DNA of 64,000 nucleotides from Cupriavidus agavae (GCF_004217045.1 NZ_SGXM01000002.1:248001-312000), one strand, 5' to 3'. Counted from the first letter of the stretch, positions 51,439 through 61,156 are shown. Translations and numbers: made by a program. Notes: generated by a model not told the origin, from the letters alone.

Positions 51439-52782
51439 TCAATCGCCCTTCCCTGCCACCGCCCGCGCTCCATAGGCGCCGGCGTCGGTGGCCGGCTGGG
51501 CGGCCACATGGCCGGTAATGAAACGCTGCCGCATGGGCTGGAGCACGAACTTGGCCGAGAGCCCGGCCGCCACGGTCATCACGGCGGCCACGGCAAAGAC
51601 CAGGTTCCAGCCGCCCGAGTGCGACAGCACCGAGGCCACCGGCACCAGCAGCGCCGCCGTACCCTTGGCCGTATAGAGCGTGCCCGCATTGGCGGCGGCG
51701 AACCGGCTGCCGAACGTATCGGCACACAGCGCCGGGAAGATCGAGAAGATCTCGCCCCAGAACAGGAACGTCAGTGCGGCAAAGAACATGAACCAGTACG
51801 GGTTGTGGCCCAGTTCGAGCAGCCCGATCAGCGACAGCCCTTCGCCGATGAAGATCAGGAACATCGTATTTTCACGACCAATGCGATCCGAGACGAAGCC
51901 GCACAGCGGACGGGTCAGCCCGTTGCAGAGGTTGTCGATCGACAGCGTCATGGTCAGCAGCGGCAGCGTCACGCCGAGCAACGTAACCGGCATCGTCGCA
52001 AAGCCAAAATCGCGGGCGATGGGTCCGAGCTGGGCGGTGGCCATGATGCCGCCCGCCGCCACGGCCACGAACGAGATGTAGATCACCCAGAAGACCCGCG
52101 TACGCACCATCTGTCCCGGCGTGAACTCCACCGGATTGGTCAGGATCGCCTTGTTGGCCTTGGCGCCCTTGGGCGGCTGCGGTTTCACCAGCAGCAGCGC
52201 CATCGCAAAGATCAGCACGCCCTGGATGATGCCGAACGTGAAGAACGTATGTTCGTAGCCCGATTTCTGGATCATGTTGGCGATCGGGATCACCGTCAGC
52301 GCGGCGCCGGCGCCAAACCCGGCCGCTGTCAGCCCGGCGGCCAGCCCGCGCTTGTCCGGGAACCACTTCAGCGCGTTGCCCACGCACGTGCCGTAGACGC
52401 CGCCAGCCCCGATGCCTGCCAGGACGGCTCCGGCGTAGAGCATCGGCAACGAGGTGGCATAGGAGTTCAGTACCCAGGCCAGTCCGGCGCAGATGGCGCC
52501 GCCCGCCACCACGGGCCGGGGGCCGAACTGGTCCACGAGCCAGCCTTCGAGCGGCACGAGCCAGGTTTCGGTCACGATGAAAATGGAAAAGGCGACCTGG
52601 ATTGCAGAGTCGCCCCAATGGTGTTTGGCGTTCATGGGATTGACGAACAGCGTCCAGCCATACTGGAGGTTCGCCACCAGGCCCATGCAGAGAATGCCGA
52701 TGAAGAGCTGGAACCAGCGATTTCCTAACAGGCCGCCGTTCTGATCGCGCGCGGCGGTGTCTGCCGCATCGATGTGCGCCAT
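51439..52782 (-). CDS. OxlT-like MFS antiporter, second copy
   Basis: 447 residues, 12 membrane segments, clearly related to the first copy: FQLFIGILCMGLVANLQYGWTLFVNPM at helix 1, GTCVGNALKWFPDKRGLAAGLTAAGFGAGAA after helix 5, and TRPLCGFVSDRIGRENTMFLIF centrally. The ATG at 52782 was chosen over an upstream one because the N terminus then matches the family. It lacks the oxalate operator of the first copy and instead diverges from a CbbR-like LysR gene. Its substrate may be another small (di)carboxylate. Confidence 0.9.
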   Translation of the reverse strand: MAHIDAADTAARDQNGGLLGNRWFQLFIGILCMGLVANLQYGWTLFVNPMNAKHHWGDSAIQVAFSIFIVTETWLVPLEGWLVDQFGPRPVVAGGAICAGLAWVLNSYATSLPMLYAGAVLAGIGAGGVYGTCVGNALKWFPDKRGLAAGLTAAGFGAGAALTVIPIANMIQKSGYEHTFFTFGIIQGVLIFAMALLLVKPQPPKGAKANKAILTNPVEFTPGQMVRTRVFWVIYISFVAVAAGGIMATAQLGPIARDFGFATMPVTLLGVTLPLLTMTLSIDNLCNGLTRPLCGFVSDRIGRENTMFLIFIGEGLSLIGLLELGHNPYWFMFFAALTFLFWGEIFSIFPALCADTFGSRFAAANAGTLYTAKGTAALLVPVASVLSHSGGWNLVFAVAAVMTVAAGLSAKFVLQPMRQRFITGHVAAQPATDAGAYGARAVAGKGD

Positions 52783-52940
52783 GTCGTGTCTCCTTGCATT
52801 AGTGTCTTCGCGCTCTGCGGCGCGACTGCTGGGCTGGCCTATGGGGGAGCCGCCCGTTTTTTTCACTACTGAATGAGCGCGCCTGACATTGCGGCACGGG
52901 ATTCGTCATTGATGCTACTTCAAACTTAGATCAGCACGAC

Positions 52941-52977
52941 ATAAAGTTTTTTATTATGATCATTGACGATCCTTTAT
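52941..52977. promoter_or_regulatory. ATAAA/TTTAT repeats, candidate LysR site
   Basis: ATAAA-N4-TTTAT (52941-52954) and an outer ATAAAG (52941-52946) with CTTTAT (52972-52977) lie in the divergent region between the second oxlT-like gene and the LysR gene at 52998. The region is strikingly AT-rich. Likely LysR binding and RNA polymerase sites. Confidence 0.45.
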
Positions 52978-52997
52978 AGATTGCAGGAAACAGTGCA

Positions 52998-53957
52998 ATG
53001 AAGAATGCCACGCTGCGCCAGCTGAAAGTCTTCGAAACGGTGGCGCGCCACCTGAGTTTTTCCCGCGCAGCCGAGGAGCTTCACCTGACCCAGCCGGCCG
53101 TATCCACGCAGGTACGCCAGCTGGAGCACCACGTTGGCCTGCCGCTGTTCGAGCAGCTCGGCAAGCGGATCTACCTGACGCCGGCCGGCGTGGAAATGCT
53201 TCATTACAGCCGCAGCATCATCCAGCAGTTCCGCGAGGCCGAGGACGCGATGGCCCAACTCAAGGGTATATCCGGAGGCCGGCTCAATGTCGCGGTGATC
53301 AGCGCCGGCGACTATTTCTTCCCCCGGCTGCTGGCCGAATTCATGAATCGGCATGATGGCGTCACGCTCAACCTGGCGGTGCACAACCGGGAAGAGCTGC
53401 TGCACCAGCTTGGCGGAAACCTGACAGACCTGGCCGTGATGGTGCGCCCGCCCGAGGGCATGGATACCATTGCCGAATCATTCGCCCCCCATCCGTACGT
53501 GATTGTCGCGGCGCCCAACCACCCGATGGTCGGCCAGCGCAATATCCCGCTGGCGGGACTGACCGACCAGGCCTTTGTCTCGCGCGAGAAAGGCTCGGAC
53601 ACCTGGAATTCGATGCAGGAAGGATTTGCCGGGCGGCTCTCGAACCTGCGCATCGCCATGGAGATCAAGAGCACCGAGACGATCAAGCAGGCCGTGATCG
53701 CCAACATGGGCATCGCGTTCCTGTCCGCCCATACGGTGGCGCTCGAACTCCAGGCCGGCAAGCTGGCCGTGCTCGATATAGAGGGTTTTCCCGTGATGCT
53801 GAACTGGTACGTCGTGCACCGGAAGAACAAGCGCCTGCCGCCGGTGGCACTGGCTTTCAAGCATTTCCTGATGGAGGAAGGCCATACGCTGATCGAGCAG
53901 ATCACGGGCGTGGAAGGGCTGATTCGCCCCCACAAGCGCCCGCCCGTCAATGTATAA
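52998..53957 (+). CDS. LysR-family regulator, CbbR-like
   Basis: 319 residues. HTH: NATLRQLKVFETVARHLSFSRAAEELHLTQPAVSTQVRQLEHHVGLPLFEQLGKRIYLT, typical of the CbbR/CysB-like branch. The effector domain follows (GGRLNVAVISAGDYFFPRLLAEFMNRH). It is divergent from the second OxlT-like gene and probably controls it. CbbR itself activates Calvin-cycle genes in Cupriavidus, where oxalate or formate growth uses CO2 fixation, but no cbb genes are in the window. Confidence 0.93.
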   Translation: MKNATLRQLKVFETVARHLSFSRAAEELHLTQPAVSTQVRQLEHHVGLPLFEQLGKRIYLTPAGVEMLHYSRSIIQQFREAEDAMAQLKGISGGRLNVAVISAGDYFFPRLLAEFMNRHDGVTLNLAVHNREELLHQLGGNLTDLAVMVRPPEGMDTIAESFAPHPYVIVAAPNHPMVGQRNIPLAGLTDQAFVSREKGSDTWNSMQEGFAGRLSNLRIAMEIKSTETIKQAVIANMGIAFLSAHTVALELQAGKLAVLDIEGFPVMLNWYVVHRKNKRLPPVALAFKHFLMEEGHTLIEQITGVEGLIRPHKRPPVNV

Positions 53958-54065
53958 GCTTTTACTTATAGTTTTTCGATGTAACTTTAATTATCGTAAA
54001 TCGTTCGTCCGGCCTAAGCTGCACTCACCCAAGCTTCACGCAGTGCAAACCCAAAGGAGACGAAC

Positions 54066-54383
54066 ATGCAACAACTCCATACCGGCGAATCCGCCTCCTC
54101 CCTTTCCACGTCAGCCGGTAACGACACGCGCCATCATGACCGCGACGTCCAGCTGGCCGCCTATAACGCCGCGTTCGAGGAACTGCATCTGATGTTCCGC
54201 TGGGACGCGCCGATGTTCGAATGGCTTTGCGGCATCGAATGCGAGAAGACCCGCGTGGCCCGCTACATCGAGGAATACCACGCGCACCTGCTCACCGCCT
54301 ACGACGCGCCGTTCCTGAGCCAGCTGATCTTCGACAAGAAGAACGAGTACCTGCGAGGGGTAGCGGGGGCCGGGGCGAACTGA
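54066..54383 (+). CDS. 105-residue conserved-type hypothetical protein
   Basis: 105 residues starting MQQLHTGESASSLSTSAGND. A strong AAAGGAGACGAAC ribosome site precedes the ATG. The middle is amphipathic and helical (VQLAAYNAAFEELHLMFRW, CEKTRVARYIEEYHAHLLTAYD) with Trp and Cys residues; no membrane segment, signal peptide or known motif. It follows the CbbR-like gene by 108 AT-rich bases and is closed by a hairpin (54407-54427), so it is a single-gene unit. No function can be assigned. Confidence 0.75.
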   Translation: MQQLHTGESASSLSTSAGNDTRHHDRDVQLAAYNAAFEELHLMFRWDAPMFEWLCGIECEKTRVARYIEEYHAHLLTAYDAPFLSQLIFDKKNEYLRGVAGAGAN

Positions 54384-54406
54384 CTCCCGGACCTCGAACG
54401 AATACC

Positions 54407-54427
54407 ACGCGGCCGTCACGGCCGCGT
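54407..54427 (+). terminator. Hairpin after the 105-residue gene
   Basis: ACGCGGCCG and CGGCCGCGT form a 9-base stem with a 3-base loop, followed by TTGTCATTTC. Lies 23 bases after the stop. Confidence 0.65.
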
Positions 54428-54429
54428 TG

Positions 54430-55284
54430 TCATTTCTGGGCAGCGCGTAACCAGCTTAGCCAGGCCTGATCCTCGATCTCGTAGGCCCCGCGCGATTCCT
54501 TCCAGACAATCTCCCGCTCCCGCAGTCCGTCGATGGCCGTCTGCACGGTGCCGGTGTTCACGACGATGTGCTCCGGAACCAGTGACCGGTATGCCGACAT
54601 GGCATTTTCGCCAAACGGGGAAAACTGCCCGGTCTTCGCCGCCATGACGCGGACAACTGCCTGCTGCAAGGGTGACAGCGATGCGAAATCGCTTTCCACG
54701 TCGTGCCAGATCCGTTCCTGCACCAACGTGGCGTCCTCGCGCAATCGCGTACCGAGGCTTGGCGATTCATTGGCCAATGCAATGGCACCCACCAACTGCC
54801 GCAGCAGCTCCGGACGACTACCGACCATCACGAAGGCGTCGTGGACGTCTGCCGCCACCAACTGATTGTCCGGCGCCAGCGCCTGATTGACGCTGGCCGT
54901 GTAGGCGTCGGTGTAGCTGCGATCCAGCAAGGGGAATGCCGTCACCTGCGAACCAAAGAAAGGCATGCGGGAGTTCATGACGAGATGCGCCAGCTTGTCG
55001 CGGCTGGAACCGGTCAACACCAGCATGAGGTTCGGCGCGTCGCCCGAGCCGTTCATGGCATCGCGCGCGGCCTTGAGCCCGAACATCGCCTCCATGCCCT
55101 TCTCGGTGGTCAGCGCATGCTGGGCTTCATCGATCACCAGCAGTACCGGACGCCTCGTCGCCTTGTTCAGGCCCTCGATGGCCTGCGTGAGCGTGATGCC
55201 AGGCGGCAATCCCGTGGTGGCCAGGTCTAGCGTGAGCGTGCCCAGGATCGTGATACGGGAGAGACCGACGGCCTTGGCGGCCAC
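54430..55284 (-). pseudogene. N-terminally truncated AAA ATPase with C-terminal winged helix
   Basis: 284 residues from a GTG at 55284. Walker B is clear (PVLLVIDEAQHAL, about residues 46-58), with a sensor-like LMLVLTGSSRDKLAHL and a C-terminal winged-helix segment (PEHIVVNTGTVQTAIDGLREREIVWKESRGAYEIEDQAWLSWLR). No Walker A P-loop is present: the sequence starts just after where it should lie, and the DNA upstream is AT-rich and non-coding. This looks like a 5'-deleted remnant of an archaeal-type AAA protein, possibly from a mobile element. It could still be expressed. Confidence 0.7.
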
Positions 55285-55286
55285 AG

Positions 55287-55343
55287 TTTATGGTCATTTA
55301 TGCTAGCACCATAAATTATGATTTGAAAATAAACGACCATAAA
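55287..55343. repeat. TTTATGGT/ACCATAAA repeats at the broken end of the AAA gene
   Basis: TTTATGGTC (55287-55295), ACCATAAA (55308-55315) and GACCATAAA (55335-55343): one element in three copies, the first inverted to the other two. They start next to the truncated end of the AAA gene in an AT-rich stretch. They may be an old regulatory region or a junction of an insertion. Confidence 0.5.
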
Positions 55344-55411
55344 TGCAGTAGAAAGCACTCAAAGCCAGCCCCACACTCGGGGTTTGCATGAATTCCGCTT
55401 CCCTGTCACGC

Positions 55412-55435
55412 TGATATATTACATACCATATAAAT
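55412..55435 (+). promoter_or_regulatory. Oxalate-regulon operator, site 3 (SucC-like gene)
   Basis: Reads TGATATAT-TACATACC-ATATAAAT on the plus strand; matches the consensus best in its TGATATA arm and centre. It lies 35 bases before the GTG start. A TATAAA -10-like element (55429-55434) overlaps it, which suggests repression at this site. Orientation relative to the gene is the same as at the other four sites. Confidence 0.6.
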
Positions 55436-55470
55436 AGCTGTGACCCGGCGTTCGCCCGGCGAGGAGACCC

Positions 55471-56682
55471 GTGAACATCCACGAGCATCAGGCCAAGGAA
55501 TTGCTCAGGCGTTACGACCTGCCGGTACCGTCCGGCTGCGTGGTCTTCACGCCCGACGAGGCGGCGCACGCCGCCCGCAAGCTGGGCGGCGCGGCATGGG
55601 TCGTGAAATCGCAGATCCACGCGGGAGGCCGCGACGCGGGCCGCTTTGTGGGCGATGAATCGGGCCAGGGGGGCGTGCGCGTGGTGACCTCGCTAGACCA
55701 GGTGCAGGCCAGCGCCGCACAGATGCTGGGCAGGACGCTGGTCACCCGGCAGACCGGCCCGGCGGGCCGCGCGGTGCGGCGTCTCTACATCGAAAAAGCC
55801 TGCGGGGTGGAGCGCGAGTTGTACCTGGGTATCCGGGTGGACCATGCCACGGCGCGCGTCACGATCGTGGCCTCCACCGAGGGCGGCATGGAGATCGGGG
55901 ACGTCGCGGCAACCGCGCCGGGAAGCCTCCTGAAGGTGGCGATCGATCCTGCCAGCGGCATCCAGCCGTTTCATGCCCGCCGGGTGGTGTCCGCATTCGG
56001 GCTGGCCGGCCGGCAGTCGGACGCCGCCACGCGCTTTGTCCTGTCGGCCTATCGCGCCTTCACCGAACTCGACGCGTCGGTGTTCGAGATCAATCCGCTG
56101 GCGGTGACCGACAGCGGCGAGGTGATGGCGCTCGACGCCCGCTTCAGCTTCGACGACCGCGCGCTGTTCCGCCATCCCGACATCGAGGCGATGCGCGACG
56201 AGAGCGAGGAAGACCCGGCCCAGACCGAGGCCGCCCGCCACGCGCTGCGCCATGTGCGCCTGGACGGCAGTATCGCGGCCATCGTCAATGGCGCCGGGAT
56301 GGCGATGGCCGCACGCGACCTGTTCAGGCTCCACGGCGCCGAGCCGGCGAGCCTGATCGAGATTGGCGGCAGCGCCACGCCCGCGCACGTGGTTGCGGCG
56401 TTCCGGCTGGCGCTGGCCGATCCGGGGGTCGAGGGCATCCTGGTGAATCTCTTCGGCGGCATGCTGCGCGGCGACGTGGTGGCGCAAGGCGTGGTGGCGG
56501 CCGTGCGCGAACTCGACATCACCGTGCCGCTGGTAGTGCGGCTGGAAGGCACGCACGCCGACCTGGGCAAGCGGATCCTGCGCGATGCGGGCCTGCCCAT
56601 TGCCTCCGCCAGCCATCTGGACGATGCCGCCGCAAAACTGGTGGCCGCCGTGCGCGCCATGAAAAAGAAAGGAGACCGGTGA
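55471..56682 (+). CDS. SucC-like CoA ligase beta subunit with altered ATP-grasp loop
   Basis: 403 residues, start GTG after a GAGGAG ribosome site. It follows SucC/malate-CoA ligase beta: [12 protein letters not shown], an ATP-grasp domain, EINPLAV (Glu 206, Asn 208) with LDARFSFDD, and [16 protein letters not shown] plus [16 protein letters not shown] in the C domain. The normal glycine-rich HAGGRGKGGGV loop is replaced by an insertion-bearing [18 protein letters not shown] (residues 52-69). It pairs with the SucD-like gene 1 base downstream and has an oxalate operator before it, so oxalate or a related acid is a likely substrate rather than succinate. Confidence 0.85.
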   Translation: MNIHEHQAKELLRRYDLPVPSGCVVFTPDEAAHAARKLGGAAWVVKSQIHAGGRDAGRFVGDESGQGGVRVVTSLDQVQASAAQMLGRTLVTRQTGPAGRAVRRLYIEKACGVERELYLGIRVDHATARVTIVASTEGGMEIGDVAATAPGSLLKVAIDPASGIQPFHARRVVSAFGLAGRQSDAATRFVLSAYRAFTELDASVFEINPLAVTDSGEVMALDARFSFDDRALFRHPDIEAMRDESEEDPAQTEAARHALRHVRLDGSIAAIVNGAGMAMAARDLFRLHGAEPASLIEIGGSATPAHVVAAFRLALADPGVEGILVNLFGGMLRGDVVAQGVVAAVRELDITVPLVVRLEGTHADLGKRILRDAGLPIASASHLDDAAAKLVAAVRAMKKKGDR

Positions 56683-56683
56683 G

Positions 56684-57535
56684 ATGGCCATCCTGATCGA
56701 CCGGAACACACGCGTGATCTGCCAGGGCCTGACCGGCGCGCAGGGCACGTTCTACGCCGGACAGGCGCAGGTGTATGGCACGAAGATCGTCGGCGGCGTG
56801 GCGCCCGGCAGGGGCGGCATGGGCGGCGTGGACGGCAACTGCCACCTCGGCCTGCCCGTTTTCGACACCGTGGCCGCCGCCGCGGACGCCACGGGCGCCG
56901 ACGCCTCGGTCATCGTCGTCCCGGCGCCGTTCGCCGCCGACGCCATCCTCGAAGCCATCGACGCCGGCCTGGGGCTGATCGTCTGCCTGACCGAAGGCAT
57001 CCCGGTGATGGACATGGTGCGCGTCAGGCGGGCGCTGGCCGGGTCTGGCAGCCGCCTGGTTGGTCCGAACTGCGCCGGCGTGATCACGCCGGGCCAATCC
57101 CTGCTCGGCGCCATGCCGGGGCACGTCCACTCGCCCGGCCGGATCGGCGTGGTGTCGCGCTCGGGCACGCTGGCGTATGAGGCCGCGGCGCAGACCACGG
57201 CGGCCGGGCTGGGGCAGTCCACCTGCGTGGGCCTGGGCGACGATCCGGTCAGCGGCACCAGCCTGGCCGACTGCCTGGAACTGTTCCTCGCCGATGACCA
57301 GACGGAAGCGATCCTCATGATCGGCGGACTCGATGGCGCAGCAGAGGAAGACGCGGCCCGGTTGCTGCGCGACAGCGGCTCGCGCAAACCCGTGGTGGCC
57401 TATCTGGCTGGCGCGGTCAACGCAGGCGGGGCCGAAGCCGCCGGCGCGAAGGCCGACGCCCTGCGTGCGGCCGGCATGAAGATGGCCGCCTCGCCAGCGG
57501 AGCTGGGGGCGGCCATGGTCGCGGCAATGAGATAA
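56684..57535 (+). CDS. SucD-like CoA ligase alpha subunit lacking the phosphohistidine loop
   Basis: 283 residues of the SucD family: [62 protein letters not shown] and [16 protein letters not shown]. Where SucD has the RMGHAGA loop with the phosphorylated His, this protein runs [18 protein letters not shown] (residues 239-256), about 20 residues shorter and without His. The glutamate that contacts phospho-His (MIGEIGG) is Gly 215 here (MIGGLDG). There is also an insertion near residues 46-53. The enzyme cannot use the standard phosphohistidine mechanism. It is coupled to the beta gene. Confidence 0.85.
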   Translation: MAILIDRNTRVICQGLTGAQGTFYAGQAQVYGTKIVGGVAPGRGGMGGVDGNCHLGLPVFDTVAAAADATGADASVIVVPAPFAADAILEAIDAGLGLIVCLTEGIPVMDMVRVRRALAGSGSRLVGPNCAGVITPGQSLLGAMPGHVHSPGRIGVVSRSGTLAYEAAAQTTAAGLGQSTCVGLGDDPVSGTSLADCLELFLADDQTEAILMIGGLDGAAEEDAARLLRDSGSRKPVVAYLAGAVNAGGAEAAGAKADALRAAGMKMAASPAELGAAMVAAMR

Positions 57536-57566
57536 AGGGTTGCGGCAAAGGCCCGGGGGACGCGGC

Positions 57567-58010
57567 TCAGGCCGCGGCGCCCGCCTTGGCTTCCAGTTCG
57601 GTAATGCGCTTGCGCAGCGCCCGCTCTTCCTGGAAACGGGCGGTCTCGTCGCGGATCACCGCCACGATGCCGGTCACTTCCCCGCCCTCCCCGTGCAGCA
57701 ACGCCACGGTAAAGGCGATCGACATCGCCTCGCCTTTCTTGTTGATGGCCGGAACCTTCAGCAGGTCATGGCCGTAGCGGGTCTGGCCCGTGGCCATGGT
57801 CTTGTCATAGCCCTCCCAGTGGCGCGCGCGCAGGCGCTCGGGAATGATCAGGTCCAGCGATTTTCCCAGTGCCTCTTCCGGGGTAAAGCCGAACATGTAC
57901 TCCGCCGCGGGGTTCCACAGCGTGATGGCACCGTCCGGCCCGGAAATGATCACGGCGTCGCCAATGGCCGACACCAGTTGTTCGTAGTCGATTGCAGTCT
58001 GCATGGTCAT
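57567..58010 (-). CDS. Stand-alone PAS-domain protein
   Basis: 147 residues: a single PAS domain (YEQLVSAIGDAVIISGPDGAITLWNPAAEYMFGFTPEEALGKSLDLIIPERL, then GHDLLKVPAINKKGEAMSIAF and VTGIVAVIRDETARFQEERA) followed by a short coiled coil (ALRKRITELEAKAGA). No histidine kinase, GGDEF or DNA-binding domain follows. It lies convergent to the SucD-like gene and downstream of frc behind a hairpin. Signalling partners are not obvious. The start could also be the Met at residue 3. Confidence 0.85.
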   Translation of the reverse strand: MTMQTAIDYEQLVSAIGDAVIISGPDGAITLWNPAAEYMFGFTPEEALGKSLDLIIPERLRARHWEGYDKTMATGQTRYGHDLLKVPAINKKGEAMSIAFTVALLHGEGGEVTGIVAVIRDETARFQEERALRKRITELEAKAGAAA

Positions 58011-58080
58011 TCCTGAGGAATGGTGGGCGGCGTGGGGTACCGCTCCGGTTTCCAGGCTGTCATTCTGGCACGCCCGGCAC

Positions 58081-58122
58081 GGCCGGGGGGGGCGTGGCGG
58101 GTCCAGCCCACGCCCCCCGGCC
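58081..58122. terminator. Hairpin between frc and PAS genes
   Basis: GGCC-G8-CGTGG pairs with CCACG-C6-GGCC, leaving two bulged Gs, around a 10-base loop. It is the probable end of the oxc-frc transcript, 9 bases after the frc stop. Confidence 0.55.
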
Positions 58123-58130
58123 TGCCTCGC

Positions 58131-59381
58131 TCAGATGACCTGCGACTCGCGCAGCGCGGCGATTTCCTCGGCCTTGTAGCCCAGGCCCGCCAGCACTTCC
58201 TCGCTGTGCTCGCCCAGCAGCGGCGAACCGGTGATTTCCGGCTTCATTTCCGAGAACTTGATCGGGCTGCCCACCGTCAGGTACGTGCCACGGACCTTGT
58301 GCGGGACTTCCACGATCGAACCGCTCTTGCGCAGCGATTCATCGGCCGCGATTTCCTTCATCGACAGCACCGGCGCGCAAGGGATATCGAACTTGCGCAG
58401 GATGTCCACCGCCTCGTACTTGGTCTTGTCGGCCAGCCACGCCTCGATGGTCTGGAAGATGTCGAAGATATGCGGCTGGCGGGCCTTCGGCGTGTTGTAG
58501 TTCGGGTCGCTGATCCACTCTTCCTTGCCCAGCGCCTTGCAGATCGGCTCCCAGGCGTGGCCCTGGATCGTGAAGTAGATGTAGGCGTTCGGATCGGTCT
58601 CCCAGCCCTTGCACTTCAGCACCCAGCCCGGCTGGCCGCCGCCGCCGGCGTTGCCGCCACGGGGCACCACGTCGCTGAACGTGCCGTGCGGGTACTGGGG
58701 ATACTCTTCCAGATAGCCCAGGCGGTCCAGGCGCTGCTGGTCGCGCAGCTTCACGCGGCACAGGTTCAGCACGGCGTCCTGCATCGACACGGCCACCTTC
58801 TGGCCCTTGCCGGTCTGCTGGCGGCCGATGATGGCCGTCAGGATGCCGATGGCCAGGTGCATGCCGGTATTCGAGTCACCGAGGGCGGCGGCCGACACGG
58901 TGGGCGGGCCGTCCCAGAAACCGGTGGTCGACGCGGCACCGCCCGCGCACTGGGCCACGTTCTCGTAGACCTTCAGGTCTTCGTAGTGGTGGCCGTCGCT
59001 GAAGCCCTTGACCGAAGCCACGATCATCAGCGGGTTCAGTTCATTGATGCGCTCCCACGAGAAGCCCATGCGGTCCAGCGCGCCCGGGCCGAAGTTCTCC
59101 ACCAGCACGTCCGATTCGCGGATCAGCTGTTCGAGGATCTTCTTGCCTTCCGGCTTCTTGGTGTCCAGCGTCAGCGACCGCTTGTTGCTGTTCAGCATGG
59201 TGAAGTACAGCGCGTCCGCATCGGGATCGTCGCGCAGCTGCGAACGGGTGACGTCGCCGGAGCCCGGGCGCTCCACCTTGATCACGTCGGCGCCAAACCA
59301 CGCCAGAAGCTGGGTGCAGGCGGGGCCGGCCTGGACGTGCGTGAAGTCGATGATCTTGATGCCATGCAGTGGAAGATTCAC
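58131..59381 (-). CDS. frc: Formyl-CoA:oxalate CoA-transferase, first copy
   Basis: 416 residues, family III CoA-transferase. The catalytic Asp is 169 (LGDSNTGMH), the number it has in the Oxalobacter enzyme, and the active-site glycine loop is intact ([12 protein letters not shown]). It transfers CoA from formyl-CoA to oxalate, giving oxalyl-CoA for Oxc. At position 48 it has Gln where, as I recall, the Oxalobacter enzyme has Trp and E. coli YfdW has Gln. It lies 41 bases downstream of oxc and forms an operon with it. Confidence 0.95.
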   Translation of the reverse strand: MNLPLHGIKIIDFTHVQAGPACTQLLAWFGADVIKVERPGSGDVTRSQLRDDPDADALYFTMLNSNKRSLTLDTKKPEGKKILEQLIRESDVLVENFGPGALDRMGFSWERINELNPLMIVASVKGFSDGHHYEDLKVYENVAQCAGGAASTTGFWDGPPTVSAAALGDSNTGMHLAIGILTAIIGRQQTGKGQKVAVSMQDAVLNLCRVKLRDQQRLDRLGYLEEYPQYPHGTFSDVVPRGGNAGGGGQPGWVLKCKGWETDPNAYIYFTIQGHAWEPICKALGKEEWISDPNYNTPKARQPHIFDIFQTIEAWLADKTKYEAVDILRKFDIPCAPVLSMKEIAADESLRKSGSIVEVPHKVRGTYLTVGSPIKFSEMKPEITGSPLLGEHSEEVLAGLGYKAEEIAALRESQVI

Positions 59382-59422
59382 TTTCGCTCTCCTATTGGAT
59401 TAGAGGGGTGAAATTGGGTGGA

Positions 59423-61156
59423 TTACTTGCTGGCCGAGCTTTGCGGGTTCAGGTTGGTCAGGCGGCCGCTTTCGGTGCCGGCAGCCGGGTCGATGACGGC
59501 GTTGATCAGGGTGGGCCGGCCCGAGCGCAGGGCTTCATTGACAGCCGCCTCCAGTTCCGCCGGCGTGGTGACGTTGTGGCCCACGCCGCCGAACGCTTCC
59601 ATCATCTTGTCGTAGCGGGCGCCCGGCACGAACATCGTGACGGCCGGGTCCTTGCCGCCCGTGGGGTTCTTGTCGATGCCCTTGTAGACGCCGTTGTTGT
59701 TGAAGACGACGATGCAGATCGGCAGGTCGTAGCGGCAGATGGTCTCGACTTCCATGCCCGAGAAACCGAACGCGCTGTCGCCGCAGACCGCCAGCACCGG
59801 CTTGCTGGTTTCCACCGCCGCAGCCACCGCGTAGCCCATGCCTACGCCCATCACGCCCCAGGTACCCACGTCCAGGCGCTTGCGCGGCTCGTACATGTCG
59901 ATCACGGCGCGGGCGTAATCCAGCGTGTTGGCGCCTTCGTTGACGAACGAGATGCCGGGGTTGGCCTTGACCACGTCCTTGAGCACGCGCAGCGCGCCGT
60001 GGAAGTTCATCGGCGAGGCTTCCTTCGCCAGCGTCTCGGCCATCTTCGCCAGGTTCTTGTCCTTGCGCTCGTCCACCGCGTTGAGCCATTCGGCGCCGGG
60101 CTTGGCGAAGCCATTGCCGATCTTGTCGAGCAGGGCCGCCACGCACGAGCCGATGTCACCGATCACCGGCGCGGCGATGGCCACGTTGCTGTCGATCTCG
60201 GTCGGCGAGATGTCGACCTGGATGAACTGCTTCGGCTTGCCCCAGGTCTTGCCCTTGCCATGCGACAGCAGCCAGTTCAGGCGGGCGCCCACCAGCAGCA
60301 CCACGTCGGCTTCGGCCAGCACGTACGAGCGCGCGGCCGAGGCCGACTGCGGGTGCGTATCGGGCAGCAGGCCCTTGGCCATCGACATCGGCAGGTACGG
60401 GATGCCGGTCTTCTCGACCAGCGCGCGGATATCGGCATCGGCGCGGGCGTAGGCAGCCCCCTTGCCCAGCAGGATCAGCGGACGCTTGGCGCCCTTGAGC
60501 AGTTCCACGGCGCGGTCTACCGCATCCGGCGCCGGAATCTGGCGCGGGGCCGGGTCCACGACCTTGATCAGGGATTTGCGGCCCTTCTCGGCTTCCATCG
60601 ACTGGGCCAGCAGCTTGGCCGGCAGATCGAGGTACACGCCGCCCGGACGTCCCGACACGGCGGCGCGGATGGCACGCGCCACGCCAACACCGATGTCCTC
60701 GGCGTGCAGCACGCGGAAGGCGGCCTTGCAGTGCGGCCGGGCAACCGCCAGCTGGTCCATTTCCTCGTAGTCGCCCTGCTGCAGGTCGACGATCTCGCGC
60801 TCGCTGGAGCCGCTGATCAGGATCATCGGGAAGCAGTTGGTGGTGGCATTCGCCAGCGCGGTCAGGCCGTTCAGGAAGCCCGGCGCCGAGACGGTCAGGC
60901 AGACACCGGGCTTTTGCGTCAGGAAGCCGGCAATCGCGGCGGCGTTGCCCGCGTTCTGCTCATGGCGGAAGCTGATGACGCGCATGCCGTTGGCTTGCGC
61001 CAGGCGGGCCAGGTCGGTGACCGGAATGCCGGGCAGGCCGTAGATGTTCTCGATGCCGTTGAGCTTCAGGGCGTCGATGACCAGATGAAAGCCATCGGTC
61101 TGTGCCTGGTGCTCTTCCGCAGCGTGACGCTGCAGTTCGTTGCCGACTTCTGCCAT
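59423..61156 (-). CDS. oxc: Oxalyl-CoA decarboxylase
   Basis: 577 residues, close to the 568 of Oxalobacter Oxc. Thiamine-diphosphate enzyme: activating Glu 66 (FRHEQNAG), substrate loop [15 protein letters not shown], and the TPP motif [19 protein letters not shown] with [13 protein letters not shown]. It converts oxalyl-CoA to formyl-CoA and CO2. The ATG at 61156 follows GGAAGGAAG; an upstream frame exists but includes the operator. Site 4 of the oxalate operator lies 65 bases upstream. Confidence 0.97.
   Translation of the reverse strand: MAEVGNELQRHAAEEHQAQTDGFHLVIDALKLNGIENIYGLPGIPVTDLARLAQANGMRVISFRHEQNAGNAAAIAGFLTQKPGVCLTVSAPGFLNGLTALANATTNCFPMILISGSSEREIVDLQQGDYEEMDQLAVARPHCKAAFRVLHAEDIGVGVARAIRAAVSGRPGGVYLDLPAKLLAQSMEAEKGRKSLIKVVDPAPRQIPAPDAVDRAVELLKGAKRPLILLGKGAAYARADADIRALVEKTGIPYLPMSMAKGLLPDTHPQSASAARSYVLAEADVVLLVGARLNWLLSHGKGKTWGKPKQFIQVDISPTEIDSNVAIAAPVIGDIGSCVAALLDKIGNGFAKPGAEWLNAVDERKDKNLAKMAETLAKEASPMNFHGALRVLKDVVKANPGISFVNEGANTLDYARAVIDMYEPRKRLDVGTWGVMGVGMGYAVAAAVETSKPVLAVCGDSAFGFSGMEVETICRYDLPICIVVFNNNGVYKGIDKNPTGGKDPAVTMFVPGARYDKMMEAFGGVGHNVTTPAELEAAVNEALRSGRPTLINAVIDPAAGTESGRLTNLNPQSSASK

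Noticed and set aside
54430..55284. The AAA gene as a complete functional ATPase
   Set aside because: No Walker A is found upstream in any frame before the AT-rich non-coding stretch.
55471..57535. The SucCD-like pair as the housekeeping succinyl-CoA synthetase
   Set aside because: The phosphohistidine loop and supporting Glu are missing and the ATP loop is altered; the context is oxalate genes, not the TCA cycle.
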